Below, piece by piece: positions 45,840 through 54,481 of a stretch of DNA of 64,000 nt; the first letter of the stretch is position 1, and every line of letters starts with the position of its first letter. Position numbers and translations under genes: made by a program. The notes beneath the pieces were generated by a model. It worked only from the letters and a program-made list of their open reading frames with translations. It made no database searches and was not told the origin of the DNA. The stretch covers positions 1 through 64,000 of the forward strand of contig NZ_JADPKA010000066.1 of NCBI RefSeq assembly GCF_023073715.1, in the 5' to 3' direction. Source of the DNA: Bradyrhizobium sp. 164. GTDB lineage: Bacteria; Pseudomonadota; Alphaproteobacteria; Rhizobiales; Xanthobacteraceae.

Positions 45840-47968
45840 ATGTGTCGTCTCCTGCCCCGAAGCTGTCGGCCAGCCTCGCAGCCAATCCAAGACTATCGTC
45901 CTGGGTGCGGTTCACCGCCGATGGCCGGGTAGCGATCTCGCCCGGCAAAGTGGAAATCGGCCAGGGCATTGTCACGGCGCTGGCGCAAATTGCGGCGGAC
46001 GAGCTCGATCTCGATATCATCAGGATCGAGATGATCCGCGCCTCGACGGCAATGAGCCCGAACGAAGGCGTCACCTCGGGCAGCCTGTCGATCCAGCAAT
46101 CCGGCCGCGCACTGCGCCACGCCTGCGCCGAGGTGCGCCAGCGCTTCCTCACTGCTGCATCGGAGCGCTTCGGCGTCGATGCGGCGCTGCTGCGTATCGA
46201 TGACGGCACGATCTCGGGACCGGGCAATGTCAGCACCAGCTATTGGGAGCTGGCTGGCGAGGTCTCGCTGGACCACGACGTCACCGCGGGCGCGACAGCG
46301 AAAAGCGCCACCGAGCGTCTCGTCGCCGGACATTCCGTCCAGCGCCTCGACATTCCCGACAAGGTGTTCGCGCGGCCGCGCTTCATCCACGACTGGGCAC
46401 TGCCGGGCCTGCTGCACGGACGCGTGCTGCGGCCGGAGGTTTCAGGGGCCAGATTGACTGCGCTCAATGAGGAGGCTGCGCGCGCTGTCCCCGCTCTCGT
46501 CACGATCGTTCGCGACGGCGGCTTTGCCGGCGTGGTTGCTGACAGCGAGGCAGCGGCGGAAGCCGCTCTGAAAGCCTTACGCAAGGGCGCGACTTGGTCG
46601 GCCGGCGATGCGCTGCCCGATGAAGATGATTTGACGGGCTTCCTAAGAAGCCAGCCGGTCGAGACCACCATCATCGAGATCAGGACCGCAGCGGCGACGA
46701 ACAAGCCGGCCCAAACCCTGCGCCGCCAATACACCCGCCCCTACATCGCACACGGCTCGATCGCGCCGTCCTGCGCCATGGCGCAATGGGATGGCGATCG
46801 CGTCCATGTCTGGACCCACAGCCAGGGCGTCTATCTGCTGCGCGCCGATCTCGCGATCGTGCTGAAGCTGCCGGCCGGGAACATCGTCGTCGAGCACATG
46901 GAGGGCGCCGGCTGCTACGGACACAACGCGGCCGACGACGTCGCGCTCGACGCCGTGCTGCTGGCAAAGGCTGCCGTCGGCCATCCGGTGCGGGTGCAAT
47001 GGTCGCGCCATGACGAGATGTCCCATGCGCCGTTCGGTGCGGCCATGGCTATCGAGATCGAGGCCGATGTCGACGCCGACAACGAGATCGTCGGCTGGCG
47101 TCACACCATCTGGAGCAACGGCCACGCGGCGCGGCCGGGGCGCGCGGCGCAGCCGGCGCTGCTTGCCGCGACTGAGATCGCAAACCCGTACCCGCGCATG
47201 ATCTCGTCCAACCCGCCGGTCGCCAATGGCGGCGGCGCTGATCGCAACTCCGTTCCACTCTATGACCTCCCGGCCTGGACGATCACGAGCCACCGATTGC
47301 TGACGATGCCGGTACGCACCTCGGCGCTGCGGACCCTCGGCGCACAAGGCAATGTGTTCGCCATCGAATCCCTGCTCGACGAGATCGCCGCCCTGCGCGG
47401 CGAGGACCCGATCGCATTCCGTTTGCGCCATCTGCGCGACGAGCGCGCCAAGGACGTCATCCGCGCCGCTGCGCAACGCGCGGCGTGGAAACCGCAGAAG
47501 CGAACCGGCATCGGTCACGGCGTCGGCTTTGCGCGCTATAAGAACATGGGAGCCTACTGCGCCGCGATTGCCGAAATCGAAGGCACCGACGACATCCGCG
47601 TGAAGCGGCTGACGCTTGCCGTCGACGTTGGCGAAGCCATCAATCCGGACGGCGTCATCAACCAGATCGAGGGCGGCGCGATCCAGGCAACGAGCTGGGT
47701 GCTGAAGGAGCGTGTCCGCTTCGAGCGGGCGCGAATTACATCGACGTCCTGGACCGACTATCCGATCCTGAGATTCAGCGAAGTGCCGGCAGTGGATGTC
47801 GAGCTCATCCAGCGGCCGGAGACCGAGCCAGTTGGCGCCGGTGAGGCCGCGCACGGCCCGGTGACGGCCGCGATCGCCAATGCGGTCTACGACTGCCTCG
47901 GCGTGCGTGTGCGCGACCTGCCAATCACGCGCGACAGGATCATTGCAGCTGCGGAGCTTGCATCGTGA
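45836..47968 (+). CDS. Molybdenum hydroxylase large subunit (xanthine dehydrogenase family, IorB-like)
   Basis: A 710-aa protein of the one-polypeptide large-subunit type found in isoquinoline 1-oxidoreductase and nicotinate dehydrogenase. It has split molybdopterin-binding repeats, an EGAGCYGHNAADD cofactor block and the active-site glutamate in GAGEAAHGP near the C-terminus. There is no signal peptide. Such enzymes hydroxylate N-heteroaromatic rings or aldehydes with water as oxygen source. With the TctC gene upstream and a ModA-like gene downstream it forms a four-gene operon. Substrate unknown. Confidence 0.92.
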   Translation: MNVSSPAPKLSASLAANPRLSSWVRFTADGRVAISPGKVEIGQGIVTALAQIAADELDLDIIRIEMIRASTAMSPNEGVTSGSLSIQQSGRALRHACAEVRQRFLTAASERFGVDAALLRIDDGTISGPGNVSTSYWELAGEVSLDHDVTAGATAKSATERLVAGHSVQRLDIPDKVFARPRFIHDWALPGLLHGRVLRPEVSGARLTALNEEAARAVPALVTIVRDGGFAGVVADSEAAAEAALKALRKGATWSAGDALPDEDDLTGFLRSQPVETTIIEIRTAAATNKPAQTLRRQYTRPYIAHGSIAPSCAMAQWDGDRVHVWTHSQGVYLLRADLAIVLKLPAGNIVVEHMEGAGCYGHNAADDVALDAVLLAKAAVGHPVRVQWSRHDEMSHAPFGAAMAIEIEADVDADNEIVGWRHTIWSNGHAARPGRAAQPALLAATEIANPYPRMISSNPPVANGGGADRNSVPLYDLPAWTITSHRLLTMPVRTSALRTLGAQGNVFAIESLLDEIAALRGEDPIAFRLRHLRDERAKDVIRAAAQRAAWKPQKRTGIGHGVGFARYKNMGAYCAAIAEIEGTDDIRVKRLTLAVDVGEAINPDGVINQIEGGAIQATSWVLKERVRFERARITSTSWTDYPILRFSEVPAVDVELIQRPETEPVGAGEAAHGPVTAAIANAVYDCLGVRVRDLPITRDRIIAAAELAS

Positions 47969-48663
47969 CGACAGTGAACATTTTGAGCGGCGGCGCAGCG
48001 CAAGGGCTGGTGCGCGGCCTCACCGACGCCTTTAAGGCGCAGACCGGCTTCGGCATTGACGGCGAATTTGGCGCGGTCGGTATCATGGCCGACAAGTTGC
48101 GCGCGGGAAAACCTGCGGACCTCGTGATCCTGACGCAAGCCCTTCTTGCAAAGCTCACCGGGGAAAAGCTTGTCACGGCCTCCTCGATCGCTGATATCGG
48201 CCAAGTCGAGACTGCACTGGCGGTCCGCAACCGAGATCCCGGGGTGACGGTGAGGACCGAATCCGATCTGCGTCAAGTCTTACGCAGCGCCGATGCGATC
48301 TACGTCCCCGATACCAAGGCTTCGACGGCGGGACAGCATGTCGCCAAGGTGCTGGATCAGCTCGGCATTGCCTATGAGGTCGCGTCACGCCTCATGATCT
48401 TTCCGAACGGAGCGACTGCGATGCGGGAGCTCGCGGCGTCCACCGCGCAAAGGCCGATCGGCTGCACGCAAGCGACCGAGATCATCGCAACCGACGGCAT
48501 CGCGCTATCGGGATCGCTGCCGCCGGGCTGCGAGCTCGTGACGATGTACACGGCCGGCGCGACAGCGCGGGCCGCGTATCCAAAGGAGGCGGCCGCGCTG
48601 ATCGCCCTGCTGACTGGCGAAGAGCAGAAGGAGCTGCGCCGACGCGTGGGCTTTACCGGCTAG
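47965..48663 (+). CDS. ModA-like substrate-binding-domain protein without signal peptide
   Basis: A 232-aa protein with a type II periplasmic binding fold of the molybdate-binding (ModA) class: VNILSGGAAQGLVRGLTDAF, then LRAGKPADLVILTQALL and IGCTQATEIIA. It begins with GTG, overlapping the large subunit stop (GTGA), and mature-type sequence starts at residue 3, so no signal peptide exists. No ModB or ModC genes are adjacent. Coupling to a molybdoenzyme suggests a cytoplasmic role such as cofactor handling or ligand sensing, but this is inference. Confidence 0.82.
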   Translation: MTTVNILSGGAAQGLVRGLTDAFKAQTGFGIDGEFGAVGIMADKLRAGKPADLVILTQALLAKLTGEKLVTASSIADIGQVETALAVRNRDPGVTVRTESDLRQVLRSADAIYVPDTKASTAGQHVAKVLDQLGIAYEVASRLMIFPNGATAMRELAASTAQRPIGCTQATEIIATDGIALSGSLPPGCELVTMYTAGATARAAYPKEAAALIALLTGEEQKELRRRVGFTG

Positions 48664-48677
48664 ATGCAGATGGCCGC

Positions 48678-49484
48678 CTATTTGTGTAGCTGGGTAAGGC
48701 CTGTCGGTGGGCCGTCCACGGCCGTCCAGCCGCCGTCGATGAACATCGTGCTGCCGCTGACATAACTCGCGGCGTCCGAGGCGAGATAGGCCACCGCGGT
48801 GGCGACCTCGTCGGCGCTGCTCCAGCGGTTGAACACGGTGTGGCCGGCGTAGAGATTGTAGATGTCAGGCCGCTGCTTGAACGGGCCGGTCAACGCGGTC
48901 TCGGCGATGCTCGGCGCGATCGCATTGACGCGCACGCCGGCATGCCCGACCTCGGAGGCAAAGCCCTTCACCAGAAGGCCGATCGCCGCCTTGGTCGAGC
49001 CATAGACGCCGAGGCCCGGCTCGATCGTGACTGCGCGCACCGAGGAGCAGGCGATGATGCTGCCGCCCTTCTGCTCGACCATGATGCGGCCAAAGGCCTG
49101 GAAGAACCAGACCGTGCCTTTGACGTTGAGGTTCAGGACGCGATCGAGATCCTCCTCGGTATAGTTAAGGATGGTCTTGCGGATATTGAGCCCGGGCGTC
49201 GTCACGGCGATGTCGAGCCGCGGAAACTTCTGCATCACGGTTTTGGCCAGCGCCTTGACGTCCGCGGCGCTTGCGGCGTCGCAGCTAGCTGCTTCCGCCC
49301 AGCCGCCCTTGTCGCGAATGCCGGCGGCGGTCGCTTCCGCCGCATCAAACGCGCGATCGGCGCAAACGACGCGGGCACCGAGCCCGGCCAGCGCCTCGGC
49401 CGACGACTTGCCGATGCCGGATGCGGCGCCGAGAACGACTGCGGTCTTGCCGGTGAGATCGAAAAGCTTGCGATAGTCCGTCAC
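48678..49484 (-). CDS. SDR-family oxidoreductase
   Basis: A 268-aa classical SDR with GAASGIGKSSAEALAG, catalytic Ser in ACSSVRA and YGSTK as the Y-x3-K pair, ending SGSTMFIDGGWTAVDG. Asp in VCADRAF points to NAD preference. It ends 14 bp from the ModA-like gene (convergent) and starts 22 bp downstream of the TRAP large permease stop, so it belongs to the TRAP operon. It likely oxidises the imported hydroxy acid or alcohol. Confidence 0.9.
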   Translation of the reverse strand: MTDYRKLFDLTGKTAVVLGAASGIGKSSAEALAGLGARVVCADRAFDAAEATAAGIRDKGGWAEAASCDAASAADVKALAKTVMQKFPRLDIAVTTPGLNIRKTILNYTEEDLDRVLNLNVKGTVWFFQAFGRIMVEQKGGSIIACSSVRAVTIEPGLGVYGSTKAAIGLLVKGFASEVGHAGVRVNAIAPSIAETALTGPFKQRPDIYNLYAGHTVFNRWSSADEVATAVAYLASDAASYVSGSTMFIDGGWTAVDGPPTGLTQLHK

Positions 49485-49506
49485 TGATAGCTTCTCCCTG
49501 ATGCTG

Positions 49507-50799
49507 CTATCCCTTGTAGCCCATCAGCAGGCGGGGCAGCCACAGCGAGAACGCAGGGACGTAGGTCACGAACATCAGTGCTGCGATCAGGGCGGCATAG
49601 AACGGCAGGATGGTGCGCATCACCGCGCCGACCGAGATGCCGCCGATGGCGCAGCCCACGAACTGCGTCGTTCCGACCGGTGGCGTGTTCAGCCCCAGCG
49701 CGCAATTGATCAGCATCAGCATGCCGAACTGCACCGGATCCATGCCCGCCTTCATCGCGATCGGCAGGAAGATCGGGGTGCAGATCAGGATGGTCGCGGC
49801 CATGTCCATGAACGTGCCGAGCACGAACAGGATGACGTTGATGAGCAGGAAGATGACCCAGGGTTGGGTCGAGACCTTGCTCATCATCGCGCCGGCGAGA
49901 TCGGCGACTTCATATAGCCCCATCAGATACTGGAACATGGTGGAGACGCCGATCAGCAACAGCACCACGCCGGTCGTCTTCACCGCCTTGGCGGCGGCAC
50001 GCAGGAAGTTGCCCCAGGTCATGGTGCGGTAGATGAAGAACGTCAGCAGGATCGTGTAGGTGACCGCGACGGCTGCCGATTCAGTGGCCGTGAAGACGCC
50101 GGATAAGATGCCCGCCAGGATGATGCCGACGATCAGAAGGCCAGGCAGCGCGGCGGCGAGCGAGCGGAAGACCTCGGCCCAGCCCGGAAACTTGCCGGCC
50201 GGATAGCCGCGCTTCACCGCGACTGCGTAGGCGGCAACCAGCATGCACACCATCAGCACGAGCGCCGGCAGCAGGCCGGCGGCGATCAGCGCGCCGATCG
50301 AGACCTTGCCGCCGGCGGCGAGGGCATAGATGATCATGTTGTGGCTGGTCGGCATCAAGGCTCCGACCAGCGAGGCATGGGTGGTGACGTTGACGGCGTA
50401 GCCGGTGTCGAAACCCTCCTTCTTCATCATCGGGATCATCACCGCGCCCATCGCCGACACGTCGGCCACTGGCGAGCCGGAGACGCCGCCGAACAGCGTG
50501 CAGGCGACAACGTTGGACATGCCGAGCCCGCCGCGAATGTGCCCGACGAGATTCTTGGCGAGCTGCACGATCTTGTCGGCGACGCCGCCATGCAGCATCA
50601 GCTCACCGCTGAAGACGAAGAACGGAATGGCGAGGAACGAGAAGATGTTCATCCCCGACATCATCTGCTGGAAGATGACGGCAACCGGCAGACCTTCGTA
50701 CAAGATGGTGCAGATCGCCGAGAGGCCAATCGCGAAGGCGACGGGGACGCCGAGGATCAGGAAGCCGAAGAACGTGGCGCCGAGGATGATCAGTTCCAT
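49507..50799 (-). CDS. dctM: TRAP transporter large permease (DctM)
   Basis: A 430-aa inner-membrane protein with about twelve hydrophobic segments and the typical GGVSGSPVADVSAMGAVMIP and LGLNTPPVGTTQF blocks of DctM. It couples Na+ or H+ entry to uptake of the ligand delivered by the periplasmic receptor. It overlaps the small permease gene by 10 bp. Confidence 0.93.
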   Translation of the reverse strand: MELIILGATFFGFLILGVPVAFAIGLSAICTILYEGLPVAVIFQQMMSGMNIFSFLAIPFFVFSGELMLHGGVADKIVQLAKNLVGHIRGGLGMSNVVACTLFGGVSGSPVADVSAMGAVMIPMMKKEGFDTGYAVNVTTHASLVGALMPTSHNMIIYALAAGGKVSIGALIAAGLLPALVLMVCMLVAAYAVAVKRGYPAGKFPGWAEVFRSLAAALPGLLIVGIILAGILSGVFTATESAAVAVTYTILLTFFIYRTMTWGNFLRAAAKAVKTTGVVLLLIGVSTMFQYLMGLYEVADLAGAMMSKVSTQPWVIFLLINVILFVLGTFMDMAATILICTPIFLPIAMKAGMDPVQFGMLMLINCALGLNTPPVGTTQFVGCAIGGISVGAVMRTILPFYAALIAALMFVTYVPAFSLWLPRLLMGYKG

Positions 50800-51341
50800 G
50801 AGGGGACGACCTCTTCGCCGCGCAGGAGAGCAACGATGTGCTCGATTGAAAAGGAGACGATCAGGACACCGGAGGCGATCAGCGGCACGTAACGGATCAC
50901 CTCGGGCAGGCCGAGATTGGGGATCTTCACCGTTCCAACCGACGCCCCCAGGATCCAGCCGTTATAGGCCATCGCAATGCCGAACACGGCCACCAGGACG
51001 TGGATCACGAGCTCGATCTTTTCCCGGATGTAATCCGGAAGCATCACAAGCAGACTGTCCATGCCGATGTGTCCGGCATCGCGCACACCGACGGCGGCGC
51101 CGATCAACGTGACATACAGGATCAGAACCAGCGCGAGGTTCTCCGTCCAGGTCGGGCTCGAATTGAGCACGTAACGCCCGAACACCTGGTAGAACACGAT
51201 GATGACGATGCCGAGCAGGCCGGTCACGGACAGATACATGCCCGCGCGCGCGACGGGAGCATTGATCCGCGACAGCAAGCCGGTAGACGGGCGTCCGGCG
51301 ACCGCCACGTGCTCGTGGCTTGCGACGTGTGGATCTGTCAT
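50790..51341 (-). CDS. dctQ: TRAP transporter small permease (DctQ)
   Basis: A 183-aa membrane protein with four helices and the DctQ core VFYQVFGRYVLNSSPTWTENLALVL. The in-frame Met at 51341 gives the normal N-terminus; the longer frame to 51398 adds sequence without similarity. It lies between dctM and the receptor gene. Confidence 0.9.
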   Translation of the reverse strand: MTDPHVASHEHVAVAGRPSTGLLSRINAPVARAGMYLSVTGLLGIVIIVFYQVFGRYVLNSSPTWTENLALVLILYVTLIGAAVGVRDAGHIGMDSLLVMLPDYIREKIELVIHVLVAVFGIAMAYNGWILGASVGTVKIPNLGLPEVIRYVPLIASGVLIVSFSIEHIVALLRGEEVVPSWN

Positions 51342-51406
51342 CCCGTGCCTCCCCGCGAGGGTCCGGCATCGCACGCTAGGCGACTCCGGACCCGACACCG
51401 CTGTGC

Positions 51407-52378
51407 TTACTTCGTGTCCTGGATGCGCTTGACGAGGCGCTGGAGCTTCTCGTCACCGGCGAACTTCGTATACACCGGCTTCATCGCATCGACGAATTCC
51501 GCCTTGTTGGCGATGGTCACGACCTGAACGCCGGCCGCCTCGACCGTCTTGCGGGAGGCCTGCTCGCGCTCGTCCCAGAGCTTGCGCATGACAGGCACCG
51601 ATTCCTTGGCCGCCTTGCGGACCATCGCCTGATCTTCCTTGCTCAGCGTGTCCCAGACCTTCTTCGACATCACGAGAACTTCCGGCGCCAGCGAGTGCTC
51701 GGTGACATTGTAGAACTTGGCGGCCTCGAAATGGCGCGAGGACTCATAGGACGGCCAGTTGTTCTCGGCAGCGTCCACGAGGCCGGTCTTGAGAGCGGTA
51801 TAGACCTCGCCGTAGGGCATCGGCGTCGGGTTGGCCCCGAGGCTCTGGATCATGCCGACCCACAGATCGGATTGCTGGACGCGGATCTTCAGGCCCTTGA
51901 GGTCGGCGAGCGACTTGACCGGTGCCTTGACGGTGTAGATGGACCGGGCCCCGCTATCGTAATAGGCAAGTCCGACCAGTCCCGCCGGCTCCATCGCCGC
52001 CAGGATCTCATCGCCGATGGGACCGTCAAGGACGGTGCGCATGTGCTGCGTGTCGCGGAAGACGAAAGGCAGGCACAACGCGATGGTTTCCGGCACGAAA
52101 TTGTTCAGCGGCGATGCGTTGATCCGCATCATGTCGAGAGCGCCGATCTTGAGCTGCTCGATGGTATCCTTCTCGGAGCCCAGGGCTCCGTTGGGAAACA
52201 CCTTCACGCCGAGCTTGCCGCCGCTCGCCGCCGCGAGCTGCTTGCCCATGAACTTGACGGCCTCGACGGTCGGATAATCGACGGGGTGGATGTCGGCGGA
52301 GCGGAAATCGCGTGCGGTCGCCAGGGGCGCTGAGACCGCTAAGGCAACGGCTGTGATGATACCGGTGAGCGTCTTCAT
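51407..52378 (-). CDS. dctP: TRAP transporter solute receptor (DctP)
   Basis: A 323-aa periplasmic receptor with a Sec signal (cleavage near ATA|RDFRSAD). The ligand-anchoring arginine is expected in KGLKIRVQQSD, and GEVYTALKTGLVDAAENNWPSY is the DctP signature. It heads the operon receptor-DctQ-DctM-SDR. Family ligands are C4-dicarboxylates, sugar acids, keto acids or aromatic acids. The promoter would lie in 52379-52676 with a strong palindrome. Confidence 0.92.
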   Translation of the reverse strand: MKTLTGIITAVALAVSAPLATARDFRSADIHPVDYPTVEAVKFMGKQLAAASGGKLGVKVFPNGALGSEKDTIEQLKIGALDMMRINASPLNNFVPETIALCLPFVFRDTQHMRTVLDGPIGDEILAAMEPAGLVGLAYYDSGARSIYTVKAPVKSLADLKGLKIRVQQSDLWVGMIQSLGANPTPMPYGEVYTALKTGLVDAAENNWPSYESSRHFEAAKFYNVTEHSLAPEVLVMSKKVWDTLSKEDQAMVRKAAKESVPVMRKLWDEREQASRKTVEAAGVQVVTIANKAEFVDAMKPVYTKFAGDEKLQRLVKRIQDTK

Positions 52379-52525
52379 CTGGGCTTTCCTCCTGGTCGAT
52401 TGAGTTGATTATGTCGTTGTCGGCCGGCTGCGGGCCGCCTTGGGTCGCTCCACTTCAGGTGTGAAGTCAAGCGCCAATGTCGTCCGTAGGGCGGGCGGCA
52501 TTCTGAGTCCAAGCCAAATCCAGCA

Positions 52526-52554
52526 TTGATCAATGCAAGACTTGCATCGATCAA
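52526..52554. promoter_or_regulatory. 29-bp near-perfect palindrome in the TRAP/cyclase divergent promoter region
   Basis: Arms TTGATCAATGCAAG and CTTGCATCGATCAA flank a single central A and match at 13 of 14 positions. The site lies 148 bp upstream of dctP and 123 bp upstream of the cyclase gene. Odd-centred palindromes like this are typical regulator operators. No regulator gene specific to this locus is adjacent; the Crp/Fnr gene at 53461 is near but its family prefers different sequences. Confidence 0.6.
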
Positions 52555-52676
52555 TTTCTGGCGCAATTCGCATTATGGTGGGCACGGTGGGCTGGCTCGA
52601 CGTCGCCGGCACGTGACTTGACGCCGCCTACCGAGCCCCCTCAACATGTTCGAAACAGCGGACCATATCGAGGAAA

Positions 52677-53456
52677 ATGCCCATGCCGCGGAAGCTGATC
52701 GTGCCGCTCCGAAACGACGTGACTGCCGATCCGCCAGGCAACCATCCGACGATCCAGTACATCGATCACCAACAAGGGCTGCCGCGCATGCTGCAGTTCT
52801 TCGATGGCCTCAAGGCGGAAGACCTTCCGGATGGCCAGGGCTGGGCCGTCGAGCAGGTCGCGCTGTCGACCCATAACGGGACGCATCTCGATGCGCCCTG
52901 GCACTTCCATCCGACCATGAACCGCGGCGAACGGTCGTGGACGATCGACGAAGTGCCGCTGGAATGGTGCTTTCAACCCGGCGTGAAGCTCGACTTCCGG
53001 CATCTGCCCGATGGCTATGCGGCGAGCGCCGACGATGTCGAGAAGGAGCTGAAACGGATCGGACACACGCTGTCGCCGCTGGAGATCGTGGTCGTCAACA
53101 CCAGCGCCGGCGCGAAATTCGGCCAAGCCGATTACGTCAATTCCGGCTGCGGCATGGGCTATGAGGCCACGATGTACCTGCTCGAACGCGGCGTCCGCCT
53201 GACCGGCACCGATGGCTGGAGCTGGGACGCGCCGTTCGTCTACACCGCGAAGAAATATGCCGAAACAAGGGATGCCGGCCTGATCTGGGAAGGCCACAAG
53301 GCAGGGCGGCACATCGGCTATTGCCATCTCGAGAAGCTGCACAACCTCGATCAATTGCCCTCGACCGGCTTCACGGTCTCATGCTTCCCGGTCAAGATCG
53401 AACGCGCCTCCGCCGGTTGGACCCGCGCGGTCGCCATCCTCGACGATCAGGTCTGA
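52677..53456 (+). CDS. Cyclase family protein (kynurenine formamidase-like metal hydrolase)
   Basis: A 259-aa protein with the metal-binding motif H66-N-G-T-H70-L-D72-A-P-W-H76, the HxGTHxDxPxH signature of the cyclase/KynB family. These enzymes hydrolyse N-formylkynurenine, isatin or other cyclic amides and lactones. Length is a little above the KynB norm (about 210 aa). It follows GAGGAAA and faces the TRAP operon across the palindrome at 52526-52554, so ring opening of the TRAP substrate is plausible. Confidence 0.9.
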   Translation: MPMPRKLIVPLRNDVTADPPGNHPTIQYIDHQQGLPRMLQFFDGLKAEDLPDGQGWAVEQVALSTHNGTHLDAPWHFHPTMNRGERSWTIDEVPLEWCFQPGVKLDFRHLPDGYAASADDVEKELKRIGHTLSPLEIVVVNTSAGAKFGQADYVNSGCGMGYEATMYLLERGVRLTGTDGWSWDAPFVYTAKKYAETRDAGLIWEGHKAGRHIGYCHLEKLHNLDQLPSTGFTVSCFPVKIERASAGWTRAVAILDDQV

Positions 53457-53460
53457 GATA

Positions 53461-54189
53461 TCACTCGCCGGAGAGGCCGCTCTCCGCGAGTTCGCGCAGC
53501 GCATCGATATCCAGCACGACGATGGCGCCGTGCTCGAGACGAACCCAATTACGGCCGGCCCAGGCGCGCAATTGCTTGTTGATGCTCTCGCGCGTCATGC
53601 CCACCATCTCGCTGATCTCCTGCTGGGTGATCGCGAGTGTGCCGCTGCCGGAGTCGAACTTGCGCTCCTCGGTGAGACCGATCAGCGCGCTGGCAAGCCG
53701 GCCCGGCAGGTTCTGCAGGATCACCTGCTCGACCTGCTGGCTGGTCCAGCGCAGGCGCGCGCAGAGCAGCTCGATGAATTTCATCGCCAGCGCCGGCTGG
53801 CTCTTCACGAATGGCAGGAAATCCCGGCGATCGATGATGTAGAGCTCGCAATTGGTGTTCGCGGTCGCATCGGCCGACCTCGGCGCGCCGTCGAGCACCG
53901 CGATCTCGCCGAAGATCTCTCCGGGACCGATCAGATTGAGAATGGCATTCCGCCCATCCGGCGACGAAGAGGAGATCTTCACCGTTCCCGAAATCACCGC
54001 GAACAGATTGTTGCCGGGATCGCCCTTGGCGGCGATCGTCGCACCGCGCTTCACGGTTGTGTGCTTGGCATAGCGGCAGAGCTGATCGAGCGCCTCCGGC
54101 TCCAGATCCGCGAAGATCGGGTGCTTGCGCAGAACCGATAGCTTGTTGCCCGCTGACTGTCGGGGGTCGCCGGTCTTGTCCTGAGGCAC
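53461..54189 (-). CDS. Crp/Fnr-family transcriptional regulator
   Basis: A 242-aa regulator with an N-terminal cyclic-nucleotide-type sensor domain (about 20-140, GPGEIFGEIAVLDGAPRSADATA) and a C-terminal Crp HTH with ITQQEISEMVGMTRESINKQL. There are no N-terminal cysteine clusters, so it is not an oxygen-sensing Fnr. The sensor resembles CRP in the FGEIAVLDG-x-PRSA phosphate cassette, so cAMP or another nucleotide could bind. It converges with the cyclase gene (4 bp apart). Confidence 0.92.
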   Translation of the reverse strand: MPQDKTGDPRQSAGNKLSVLRKHPIFADLEPEALDQLCRYAKHTTVKRGATIAAKGDPGNNLFAVISGTVKISSSSPDGRNAILNLIGPGEIFGEIAVLDGAPRSADATANTNCELYIIDRRDFLPFVKSQPALAMKFIELLCARLRWTSQQVEQVILQNLPGRLASALIGLTEERKFDSGSGTLAITQQEISEMVGMTRESINKQLRAWAGRNWVRLEHGAIVVLDIDALRELAESGLSGE

Positions 54190-54353
54190 GCCACGGGGCT
54201 CCTAAGACTGCGAGGCATCGAGGTTCCTGCGTAGTCAACGTTATCAGGCTTTTCAACCGGAAAGCATGGGCGCGGTTTTAGGCAAATGCCGCGAAAATGC
54301 CCCGGCTAGGCGAAAGGGCAGCAACCGAAGGATGCGTCCATGCATTTAGATCG

Positions 54354-54367
54354 CTGCAAAATTGCAG
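54354..54367. promoter_or_regulatory. Small palindrome between the Crp/Fnr and Pat-like genes
   Basis: CTGCAA-AA-TTGCAG is a perfect 6-bp inverted repeat with a 2-bp centre, 165 bp upstream of the Crp/Fnr start. The remainder of 54190-54481 holds no gene. It may be an operator for the Crp/Fnr gene; a chance palindrome is not excluded. Confidence 0.3.
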
Positions 54368-54481
54368 GCAGTGCAAGTCGCGATTGCGTTGAGGCGCTGC
54401 CGAACGCCCGATACCGGTCGGGCATCGGTTGGCCAACGGGTCTGTCACATCTCGGGCTGAAGCCCCTCCTAGCGGGTAAGC

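Noticed and set aside
53461-54189. Crp/Fnr gene as the oxygen-sensing regulator of the FixK boxes
   Set aside because: It has no N-terminal cysteine cluster and its recognition helix is CRP-like; the usual FixK2-type activator is expected elsewhere in the genome.
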